From: an uncultured Phycisphaerales bacterium
Lineage (GTDB): Bacteria > Planctomycetota > Phycisphaerae > Phycisphaerales > SM1A02
DNA: 38,642 nt
Direction: 5' to 3'
Assembly: GCA_905480395.1 (NCBI GenBank)
Contig: CAJQQE010000059.1
Coordinates: 1 to 38,642 of the forward strand
Shown: one piece after another, positions 15,358 to 22,573 of the stretch
How positions within the stretch are numbered: position 1 is the stretch's first letter
How the letters are laid out: each line of letters starts with the position of its first letter
Notes under the pieces: model-generated
What the model was told of the DNA's origin: nothing
The model's input: the letters and a program-made list of their open reading frames with translations, nothing else
The model's database searches: none
Position numbers and translations under genes: made by a program

Positions 15358-16221
15358 ATGCAGCATCCCGGCGCCCGCCTTCGGGCCCTCGTCGAAGAGA
15401 ACGTCGTCATGATTCCCGGAGCGTTCAATGCGCTGGTGGGGATGGCGGTTCGAGAAGCAGGCTTCGACGCCTGCTACATCTCCGGCGGTGCGACCGCGAA
15501 TGTGGCTGGAACTCCTGACATCGGTCTGCTGACCCTGACCGAGGTGGTCAGGACCGTTCGAGAAGTCGTCGATGCATCGGGCATCCCGGTCATCGCCGAC
15601 GCCGACACCGGATTCGGCGAGATCGAATGCGCGGTTCGAACCGTGGTCGAGTACGAACGGGCGGGGGCCGCGGCGCTCCACGTCGAGGACCAGGTCTTTC
15701 CGAAACGATGTGGTCATCTCGACGGCAAGCAACTGGTCCCCGCGGAGGAATTCAGCGAGAAGGTTTCGGCGATGGCGGCGGCCCGCCGGAATTCTGACTT
15801 CATGATCATCGCTCGAACCGATGCCAGGCATGTCACCGGGTTCGATGACGCGATTGACCGAGCGAATCGATATCGCGAGGCGGGGGCGGATGCGATCTTC
15901 CCGGAAGGACTTCAGTCCGAGGACGAATTCAAGGCATTCGCGGCGGGTTCGCCCGGGCTGCTCCTTGCCAACATGACCGAGTTCGGAAAGACCCCGATGA
16001 TCACCGCGGATCGGTTCGGCGAGCTCGGATACCGGATGGTGATCTATCCACTCAGCATGATGCGGCTTGCGATGGGCGAGGTCGTCCGTGGTCTGAGCGA
16101 ACTCCGCCAGGCCGGTTCGGTCGAGCCGATGCTCGACCGCATGCAATCACGCCAGGAACTCTATGCCCTGCTGGGATACACCCCCGGCGAAGAGTGGCGA
16201 TTTCCCGCTCGTGGCGAATGA
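15358..16221 (+). CDS. prpB: methylisocitrate lyase (isocitrate lyase/PEP mutase superfamily)
   Basis: 287 aa. PrpB splits 2-methylisocitrate to pyruvate and succinate, the last step of the 2-methylcitrate cycle for propionyl-CoA. Visible signatures: 'YISGGATAN' (substrate loop), Mg-binding DADTGFG (81-87), 'HVEDQVFPKRCGHLDGKQL' with catalytic Cys118 in KRCGH, 'IARTDAR', and 'FPEGLQSEDEF'. The length equals that of authentic PrpB (about 290 aa) and is far shorter than AceA isocitrate lyase. The ATG lies 58 nt after the kinase stop and is preceded by AAGGAG (15347-15352). A citrate/2-methylcitrate synthase gene lies 0.9 kb downstream on the same strand, which supports a propionate role; prpD/acnD are not in the window. 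Confidence 0.88.
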   Translation: MQHPGARLRALVEENVVMIPGAFNALVGMAVREAGFDACYISGGATANVAGTPDIGLLTLTEVVRTVREVVDASGIPVIADADTGFGEIECAVRTVVEYERAGAAALHVEDQVFPKRCGHLDGKQLVPAEEFSEKVSAMAAARRNSDFMIIARTDARHVTGFDDAIDRANRYREAGADAIFPEGLQSEDEFKAFAAGSPGLLLANMTEFGKTPMITADRFGELGYRMVIYPLSMMRLAMGEVVRGLSELRQAGSVEPMLDRMQSRQELYALLGYTPGEEWRFPARGE

Positions 16222-16245
16222 GGTCTCGGTGGAGCGCTTCTTCGG

Positions 16246-16938
16246 TCAGTTCTTCGTGACGATCCGGATGAACTCGTACGGCCCCGACTCCGCACCCCAG
16301 ACCTGAGTTCCCGAGGCATCGAACCCGCGATCCCAGGATCGGATGGCATCAGCCTCGACCCGTACCTCGCTGGTGGCGTGATTGGCTCCGTTGAGCGTGC
16401 TGGCGCATCCGTCGCCGATCGTGCCGCCGGTGAAGGCGGGTTCGTCGCGGTTCGTGGCGACCAGATGCACGGTGCAGCCTTCACGCGGGATCAAAAGTGC
16501 GGGATCCACCGTGTTGAAGTACTCCGGGTTTCGCCACGATCCGGCCGGCGGTGTTTCGCCGTCGTGGAACGCGAAGACCTCGGAGATCAGTCCGCCCTGC
16601 GCATCATTGCGCACCCGGTAGATTCGCTGACGGTAGGGGCGATCTAGAGAATCACTGGCCGCTTGCTCGATGTACAGCCAGCGTCCGTCTTCGCGATCCG
16701 GCCAGATGGGTGAAGCGTTGAGGCTGATCGAGCGGAACGCGGAATCCCGTGTGGCCTGGGCCGAGGAGTCGAAACTTCCACAAAGCCACGATTGGAGTCG
16801 TTCGACGCCACTGGAGAATCGGATGGGTGCAGCGACGGAGGAAGTCTCGGTGCCGTTGCAGCCGTTACTCGAGATGGCGATCAGGATGGCGAGGCCCGCG
16901 GTCAGTGTGGCGACGCGTCGGTCGAGGGTTGACTTCAT
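16246..16938 (-). CDS. CpeT/CpcT-family lipoprotein
   Basis: 230 aa. Signal sequence with basic start (MKSTLDRR), hydrophobic core and ISSNGC, Cys27 being a probable lipidation site. Residues about 44-228 match the CpeT/CpcT fold: 'LQSWLCGSFDSSAQATRD', 'SPIWPDREDGRWLYIEQAASDSLDRPYRQRIYRV', 'EVFAFHD', and closing 'WGAESGPYEFIR'. In cyanobacteria CpcT/CpeT attach phycoerythrobilin or phycocyanobilin to phycobiliprotein cysteines. Homologues also occur in non-photosynthetic bacteria where the substrate is unknown. An exported lipid-anchored form cannot act on cytoplasmic phycobilisomes, so a lipocalin-like binding role is more likely. The gene stands alone on the minus strand between prpB and the citrate synthase gene. 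Confidence 0.82.
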   Translation of the reverse strand: MKSTLDRRVATLTAGLAILIAISSNGCNGTETSSVAAPIRFSSGVERLQSWLCGSFDSSAQATRDSAFRSISLNASPIWPDREDGRWLYIEQAASDSLDRPYRQRIYRVRNDAQGGLISEVFAFHDGETPPAGSWRNPEYFNTVDPALLIPREGCTVHLVATNRDEPAFTGGTIGDGCASTLNGANHATSEVRVEADAIRSWDRGFDASGTQVWGAESGPYEFIRIVTKN

Positions 16939-17102
16939 GCCCCCAGTCTAGGTCCTCTGGAGGGGTTTTTCAGGCCGGAAGACTGGTGATGATTCGTGGA
17001 TGCAAGCGATCTCAGGCGGATGGTGGGAGGGGCGTTAGGATGGCCAGCCCGGAATTTGAAGAGTGTTCCACTTGAATTCGTCATCGATCGAAAGGAAACA
17101 TC

Positions 17103-18245
17103 GTGAGCTCGACCGCCACCGACACCCGCGGCCTCGCCGGCCAGACGATTGGGGAGACCCAAGTCTGCTCGGTTAACCAGACCCAGTTGATCTACCGCGG
17201 CTATGAAATCGCGGATCTCGCCGCGCACGCCTCGTTCGAGGAGGTTTCGTATCTCCTTCTGGTGGGGCAGAAGCCGACCGCCGAAGAGCTGGCGGAATTC
17301 AAGCAGACGCTGGTTGGAATGCGGTCGATTCCGCAGTCGGTGACCGACGCGATCACGCACATTGCTCGGGAGAGCCCTGGCGCTCATCCGATGGGCGTGG
17401 TTCGAACCGCGATCAGCCTCCTCGGGCATCTTGATCCCGAGTGCGAGGACAATAGTGCAGAGGCGGAGCTTCGGAAGTCCATGCGTTTACTCGCCTCGAT
17501 TCCGACCTGTATCGGCGTGCACCAGCGGGCACTCGAAGGCAAGTCGCCAATCGATCCTGACCCAACGCTTGATCACGCCGCGAACCTTCTCTGGTGTATG
17601 ACCGGCGAGAAGCCGGGCGAGATCGCGGCGAAGGTGATGGATGTCTCCCTGATTCTCTATGCGGAACATGATTTCAACGCCTCAACATTCACTTGTCGAG
17701 TCATTGCTTCCACGAATAGTGATCTTCATTCCGCGGTCTGCGGTGGCGTGGGTGCCTTGAAGGGCAATCTGCACGGAGGTGCCAACGAGGCTGCGATGGA
17801 GATGCTCGCCGACATCATGAAGGACACCGAGGACGGATCAATGACCGTCGAGGCCTGGATGGAGCGAGCGTTCGTCGAAAAGCGGAAGCTCATGGGGTTC
17901 GGACACCGGGTTTATAAGAACGGCGACCACCGGGCCGGGATTCTTCGAGATTGGGGTCTCAAGTACGCCGCCGAAGAAAACGCGTCCGCTCGAAAATGGT
18001 TTGATCTCGGCGATACGGTGCAAGGCATCATGCTCGACCAGAAGAACATTCATCCCAATGTGGACTTCCCCTGCGGCATGACGTATTTCGCGATGGGTAT
18101 CCCGGTTCCGCAGTACACGCCGATCTTCGTGGCCAGCCGCATCACGGGCTGGTGTGCTCACATCATGGAGCAGCATGCGAACAATCGGATCATCCGGCCG
18201 CTTGCGGAGTACTCAGGCCCGGCCCTCCAGCAGTGGAACGACTGA
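17103..18245 (+). CDS. citrate synthase / 2-methylcitrate synthase
   Basis: 380 aa from a GTG at 17103, with AAAGGAAA about 7 nt upstream. Condenses oxaloacetate with acetyl-CoA (citrate synthase) or propionyl-CoA (PrpC). Signatures: substrate-site His189 in AEHDFNAST, catalytic His224 in NLHGGANEA, His268 in MGFGHRVYK and Asp321 in NVDFPCG; ending IRPLAEYSGP. The roughly 380-residue length without the N-terminal extension of the large hexameric Gram-negative GltA fits the PrpC/CitZ subgroup. Proximity to prpB (only the opposite-strand CpeT gene lies between) favours 2-methylcitrate synthase, but sequence alone cannot exclude the main citrate synthase. A hairpin terminator follows. Confidence 0.88.
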   Translation: MSSTATDTRGLAGQTIGETQVCSVNQTQLIYRGYEIADLAAHASFEEVSYLLLVGQKPTAEELAEFKQTLVGMRSIPQSVTDAITHIARESPGAHPMGVVRTAISLLGHLDPECEDNSAEAELRKSMRLLASIPTCIGVHQRALEGKSPIDPDPTLDHAANLLWCMTGEKPGEIAAKVMDVSLILYAEHDFNASTFTCRVIASTNSDLHSAVCGGVGALKGNLHGGANEAAMEMLADIMKDTEDGSMTVEAWMERAFVEKRKLMGFGHRVYKNGDHRAGILRDWGLKYAAEENASARKWFDLGDTVQGIMLDQKNIHPNVDFPCGMTYFAMGIPVPQYTPIFVASRITGWCAHIMEQHANNRIIRPLAEYSGPALQQWND

Positions 18246-18285
18246 GCTCTTCACGGGCTCAAACGATTTCGAAGACCAATGACAA

Positions 18286-18314
18286 GGGCCGTCCGATCAA
18301 TGATCGGACGGCCC
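18286..18314. terminator. hairpin terminator between the convergent citrate synthase and subtilase genes
   Basis: GGGCCGTCCGAT (18286-18297) pairs with ATCGGACGGCCC (18303-18314) around CAATG. The plus-strand tail is TATTGGTTGGATTTT. It lies 40 nt after the citrate synthase stop and may also serve the convergent subtilase gene, whose stop is at 18406. Confidence 0.75.
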
Positions 18315-18405
18315 TATTGGTTGGATTTTCTCGCTCTTGGGTGGCGAGCTAGCGTTCAGAAGCGTGTGACACGATTTAGAGATCCAGCTCGACCCGCCAG
18401 GGGTG

Positions 18406-21165
18406 TCAGAACTCGCAGGCGCCGATGATGTCATCGCCGCTTGGAATGCCGATCTCGGACCCGAGAATGAAGATGGAGAATGCTCCGCTCGTCGACGAGC
18501 CGAGCGTCGCGGGCGTGAAGTCGAAGAGATCTTCGTCGACGCCGGAAACGCCGGTGACCGAAAAGCCTCCGACGGTGGAAAGCGACAGGGTGCCAGCGAC
18601 CTCATTCACGGAGAGAGCATCCACGTCTTCGGAACTGGAAGTCGAAAGGCCGACATCACTTCCATCGAAGTAGGCGGAGAAAGACCCGCTGGTGGTTGTG
18701 CCGAGGGAGGAAGGTGAGAAGGCAATGATGTCTTCATCATTGCTCCGCAGCCCGCTGACTCGGCATCCACCGGTCGTGGAGAGCAGCACGGTGCCGTCGG
18801 CAAGCACATGGAGGCCGTCAATGTCCTCTCCGTTTCTGGTCATCGCAACGTCGCTTCCATCAAACCACATCGAGAAACTGCCCGCGGTGACCGCGCCGAG
18901 TTGAGTCGGTGTGAATCGCAGGATGTCTGAGTCGTCGAAGGTGATCCCGTCGACGCTGCCGGCGTTGGTAAAGGAGAGGAGAAGATCGCCGTCATCAAGT
19001 CGAGTCAAGGCGCTGATTCGATAACTGGCGAGGCCGACGTCGCTGCCGTCGAACCACAGCTCGGCTTCGTAGGTATCGAGATCGATGGCGACAATGTCTT
19101 CATCGCGAGCGACTCCGAAGCCGAATGAAGGGTTGCCCTGGATCGCGAGGAGCAGCGTCGAACCGGTTTCGCCACCGCCACCGCCACCGCCACCGCCACC
19201 GCCACCGTCTGGTTCAGTGATGGAAAGCGTTCCACTGCCCGTATTGCCCGAGCTGTACCCGCCGAGGGCGATGATGTACTCGGTACCACCCACGCCTTCG
19301 AAGGTGAGCGAGGACGTGTAGCCAGCACAGCCTGAACCGTCATCGTTGCATGCCAGGATGCTCGTGACGTCACACGATCCAAGCACCGCGATCTTCGTGT
19401 CGAAGTTGGCGGCGTTACACGTGGAGACGGTGTGCGTGCCGGTATTGGACGCCGTGAATCGGTACCAGTTGGTGTCGTAGATGGATCCGCAGCCTGCGGG
19501 GTCCAAGTTGCCACTACCCGGCGTGGTGCTGAAACCGGTGTCGCCGCTCGCGATGGTCACGGCCGACTCGCATGGCGTTGGGCCGCCACCACCACCGCCG
19601 CCGCCGCCGCCAGAAATGGCCGCCACTGCATTGGCAGCATTGGCCCGTCCAGAGCCCATCTGCCCGCTAAAGGAAGAGATGGGGTCGGCACTGTCTCGAA
19701 CCGCAGCCCAGACTTCATCGGCGGTTGCAGAGGGATTTTGCGACCAAGCGAGTGCCGCCACACTGGCGACCAGCGGGGTCGCCATCGATGTGCCACTGAG
19801 ATAGGCGTAGCCATTGTTGTTCGGGGCGGAACTATCGTGATAGGTGGCGAGGATGCTGACGCCAGGAGCACTGACGTCGACCCAACTTCCGTAACTTGAG
19901 AATGAAGCCTTGGTGTCATCCGTGTCCAGAGCGCCCACTGAATAACAATCACTTCTTGAGTTCACGTAGCCTTGGCTGGTGTTGTTGCTGTTCCCGGCCG
20001 CCACGAAGACCAGGCCGCCCGAGGCAATAAAGTAGTCGATCGCTGCGGCGAGACCGCCACTGTTGGAACTGCCCCAACTGCAACTTGCGATCTTGGCGCC
20101 ATTTTGAGCCGCGTAGAAGAACGACTCCGCAGCGGCGGCCATGCCGACGAATCCGGCTTCTGAACCGTTGTAATTGGATGAATGCCCCATCTTCAAGGCC
20201 ATGATTCGAACGCCGTTTCCGGTGGTCGATGGCGAGCCATTTCCGTATCCGCCTGCGGGGCTGGAAACCCCGGTTCCATTGTTGTTCAGTGCACCGACGA
20301 TTCCAGCGCAATGGGTTCCGTGGCCGTTGAAGTCGCGCGGATCGTTGTCGGCGTCGTTGCAGTCCTCGCCGGCCCAGCACCCGAATCCGTAGAGCGGGCT
20401 GGTGATGAAGTCGTATCCGACGATGTCATCGACGAAGCCGTTGTTGTCATCATCGACTCCAGGGGTACCGTTGGCCTCCGCGGTGTTCTGCCACATGTTG
20501 CCACCGGCCGACAAGAGATTGCCGGCGGTCGCCGCGTTTCCGGCGAGGTCCGAGTGATACCACTGGACACCAGTATCGAGCACGGCCACGACGATTGAAG
20601 AATTGCCGGTCTGGACGTCCCATGCCTCGGGGGCATCGACGTCTGCATCGTTGGATTGATTCAAATGCCAGCAGTTGGTGAAATACGGATCGTTCACCGT
20701 TGCGAAAACGGGATGCACGCCGATCAATTCAGCGTTGCGAACCAGGGGATGTGCGAGCGCCAGTGCGAGAGCGCCTTCCAAGCCTCCGGGTGCGATCGCA
20801 GGGTCGATTCGGACCACATGATAATTGGAGAGGTCGGGTCGACCGTCCTTGGGCGCCATTGGTGCGCCGGGAAATTGCGGCCGAATGGACTCCGCGGCAA
20901 TCAAATCGAGCAGGGCGTTTGTTTCGGGAGAGGCCTCACGAAGGGGGGTTTGATCGACCCGCGCGATGCGCAGGGCGTCCGTACCAGCCTTCCGGAATTC
21001 GATCACGAGTTCATTGGGAACGAACATCTCTTCGCGGTCGTCGAGCCGCGGTGGAACGTCGAGGCGGGCGGCGTCGGGGCGTCGTCCATCGGCGAGGGGC
21101 GGTGCGATCGCTAGTGCACCGGAACAGGTGCCGATGGCGGCGAGAAGGGTGATCAAGTGTTTCAT
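18406..21165 (-). CDS. secreted subtilisin-family (S8) protease with PPC-like domain and FDGSDV repeats
   Basis: 919 aa with a signal peptide (MKHLITLLAAIGTCSGALA). A propeptide-like region (about 48-160, VPNELVIEF...) precedes the S8 domain (about 175-518) with the full triad: Asp197 in VVAVLDTGV, His282 in GHGTHCAG, Ser460 in LSGTSMATP, and oxyanion Asn392 in VAAGNSNN. A run of Gly (about 519-528) leads to a pre-peptidase C-terminal (PPC)-like beta domain (about 530-655; 'TNWYRFTASNTGTHTVSTC', 'DTKIAVLGSC'). A second poly-Gly linker leads to about 245 residues with four repeats containing 'WFDGSDVGL'-like motifs and 'DEDI' acidic turns. There is no sorting tail. GGAG lies about 11 nt before the start. 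It is an extracellular proteinase, probably for protein scavenging. Confidence 0.88.
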   Translation of the reverse strand: MKHLITLLAAIGTCSGALAIAPPLADGRRPDAARLDVPPRLDDREEMFVPNELVIEFRKAGTDALRIARVDQTPLREASPETNALLDLIAAESIRPQFPGAPMAPKDGRPDLSNYHVVRIDPAIAPGGLEGALALALAHPLVRNAELIGVHPVFATVNDPYFTNCWHLNQSNDADVDAPEAWDVQTGNSSIVVAVLDTGVQWYHSDLAGNAATAGNLLSAGGNMWQNTAEANGTPGVDDDNNGFVDDIVGYDFITSPLYGFGCWAGEDCNDADNDPRDFNGHGTHCAGIVGALNNNGTGVSSPAGGYGNGSPSTTGNGVRIMALKMGHSSNYNGSEAGFVGMAAAAESFFYAAQNGAKIASCSWGSSNSGGLAAAIDYFIASGGLVFVAAGNSNNTSQGYVNSRSDCYSVGALDTDDTKASFSSYGSWVDVSAPGVSILATYHDSSAPNNNGYAYLSGTSMATPLVASVAALAWSQNPSATADEVWAAVRDSADPISSFSGQMGSGRANAANAVAAISGGGGGGGGGGPTPCESAVTIASGDTGFSTTPGSGNLDPAGCGSIYDTNWYRFTASNTGTHTVSTCNAANFDTKIAVLGSCDVTSILACNDDGSGCAGYTSSLTFEGVGGTEYIIALGGYSSGNTGSGTLSITEPDGGGGGGGGGGGGETGSTLLLAIQGNPSFGFGVARDEDIVAIDLDTYEAELWFDGSDVGLASYRISALTRLDDGDLLLSFTNAGSVDGITFDDSDILRFTPTQLGAVTAGSFSMWFDGSDVAMTRNGEDIDGLHVLADGTVLLSTTGGCRVSGLRSNDEDIIAFSPSSLGTTTSGSFSAYFDGSDVGLSTSSSEDVDALSVNEVAGTLSLSTVGGFSVTGVSGVDEDLFDFTPATLGSSTSGAFSIFILGSEIGIPSGDDIIGACEF
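19172..19207. repeat. six tandem CCACCG units encoding a poly-Gly linker
   Basis: Six uninterrupted copies of the 6-mer CCACCG; read on the minus strand it encodes Gly-Gly pairs inside the subtilase. A related CCG/CCA tract encoding the first linker lies at 19583-19612. Both are in-frame, so slippage would change linker length without breaking the frame. Confidence 0.8.
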
Positions 21166-21651
21166 ATTTCGTGAGCTCCGGAAGGTGGTTGAGCGGAGAG
21201 GCTCCGCTTCTCAAGAACAGAAAAACAAATGGCAACAAATGGGGATCAGGGTTGGAGAGGGGCGGGTCTGCCAGGGAGGGCAGGACGATCGCGGCGTTGG
21301 CACGAGTCAGGAAGGACCTGCGACTCGGCTGCGAGGCCGATCGGTGTGAGTCGTTCCCGTGCGTTGCAAGGCAGATTCATTCGAGACCCCCCAAAAGATT
21401 GTTCCGACGACTGCAGCCTGTCGTTCTTGCTCATTGCTTCAAAGAGATCGCGATCTGGCGGAATCCTTGCGGCATGACGAGCACGGCCACGTCTCCCACA
21501 AAATTACCCGTGCGGGCGACATCTGGCCAACCTAAACACCCTATCTTTCCCAAATTGTCAGCAAAAGGCGATTCTGTGCCAGCAGAACAGCATCCGGTCT
21601 GCCGCTAAGATCTTTCTTTCTTGCCAATTCCACCGATCCTCCGAGGTTCTC
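21166..21651. other. 486-bp intergenic region between the divergent subtilase and hydroxyacyl-CoA dehydrogenase genes
   Basis: No convincing gene. It must carry promoters for both neighbours. An inverted repeat AGCGGAG-AGG-CTCCGCT (21192-21208) lies about 27 bp before the subtilase start, within its probable leader and close to its ribosome site. The plus-strand side ends with GAGG (21643-21646) for the dehydrogenase. I cannot name -35/-10 elements. Confidence 0.5.
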
Positions 21652-22515
21652 ATGTCTCACGAAGTCAACAGCATCGCCGTTATTGGGGCCGGGACCATGG
21701 GTTCTGGCATCTCGCTCATCGCCGCCACCAGCGGGATTGACGCCTTCCAGGTCGATGTCTCTCCGGAGCAGCTGGAGCGGGCGAAGGGATATCACGCCAA
21801 GGTCCTTTCGCGGAACGTCGAGAAGGAGCGGATGACCGAGGAACAGAAACTCGCGGCGCTCGCACGAATCACCTACGTCGACAACATGGATGCCGCGAAG
21901 TCAGCCGACTGGGCAGTCGAAGCCGCGACGGAGAATCCCGAGATCAAGGCGAAGCTGTTCGCGACCATGCGGAAAACTTTTCCCGACCATGCCGTGCTCG
22001 CGACGAACACCAGTTCAATCTCCATCACCCAGATCGCCACCGCAACCGGAGATGCCGCGGATCGCGTGGTGGGAATGCACTTCTTCAATCCAGTTCCGGT
22101 CATGAAACTGGTCGAAGTCATTAAGGGACTTGCCACCAGTGATGAGACCGTGGCACGAACGGTGGCACTGGCGGAGCGGATGGGCAAGACCCCGATACCG
22201 GCGAATGATCGGGCTGGGTTCGTCTCAAATCGGGTCCTGATGCCGTTGATCAACGAAGCATTCTGTACGTGGATGGAAGGTGTTGCCGAACCTGAGGCGA
22301 TCGACGAGATCATGAAACTCGGATGCAATTTTCCAATGGGTCCGCTTCGTCTCGCCGACTTCATCGGGCTCGACGTGTGCCATGACATCATGATGGTCTT
22401 GTATCAAGAGCTTGGAGACCAGAAGTTCTTCCCGTGTCCGTTGCTTCGGCAGCTGGTTACCGCAGGTCGACTCGGCGACAAGTCCGGACATGGCGTCTAC
22501 AGCCACGCTCGCTGA
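21652..22515 (+). CDS. hbd: 3-hydroxybutyryl-CoA / 3-hydroxyacyl-CoA dehydrogenase
   Basis: 287 aa, the usual length of stand-alone enzymes such as Hbd/PaaH (about 282 aa). GAGG 5 nt upstream supports the ATG. It oxidises (S)-3-hydroxyacyl-CoA to 3-ketoacyl-CoA with NAD+, or runs in reverse with NAD(P)H. Rossmann motif IAVIGAGTMGSGI (about 8-20), 'ATNTSSISIT', the catalytic-His segment VVGMHFFNPVPVMKLVEVI, and the C-terminal dimerisation domain starting 'RAGFVSNRVLMPLINEA' and 'LADFIGLDVCHDIM' are all present. There is no crotonase domain, so it is not a FadB-type fusion. No thiolase or enoyl-CoA hydratase lies beside it, so beta-oxidation or butyrate/PHB metabolism cannot be separated. Confidence 0.88.
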   Translation: MSHEVNSIAVIGAGTMGSGISLIAATSGIDAFQVDVSPEQLERAKGYHAKVLSRNVEKERMTEEQKLAALARITYVDNMDAAKSADWAVEAATENPEIKAKLFATMRKTFPDHAVLATNTSSISITQIATATGDAADRVVGMHFFNPVPVMKLVEVIKGLATSDETVARTVALAERMGKTPIPANDRAGFVSNRVLMPLINEAFCTWMEGVAEPEAIDEIMKLGCNFPMGPLRLADFIGLDVCHDIMMVLYQELGDQKFFPCPLLRQLVTAGRLGDKSGHGVYSHAR

Positions 22516-22573
22516 GCGAAGGTGACCACGGTCAGTAATCCTGGCGACATCCCGATGGACACGTTGAGAGTGG

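Noticed and set aside
18406-18560. Possible C-terminal sorting signal in the subtilase
   Set aside because: The end (GDDIIGACEF) has no hydrophobic helix or basic tail, so neither PEP-CTERM nor LPxTG sorting fits.
19172-19612. Possible CRISPR-like or minisatellite array
   Set aside because: The repeats are 3- and 6-mers without spacers and encode Gly linkers within the protease frame.
21171-21608. 145-codon plus-strand frame between the divergent subtilase and dehydrogenase genes
   Set aside because: It covers the region where both promoters should be; the translation has no domain or typical composition.
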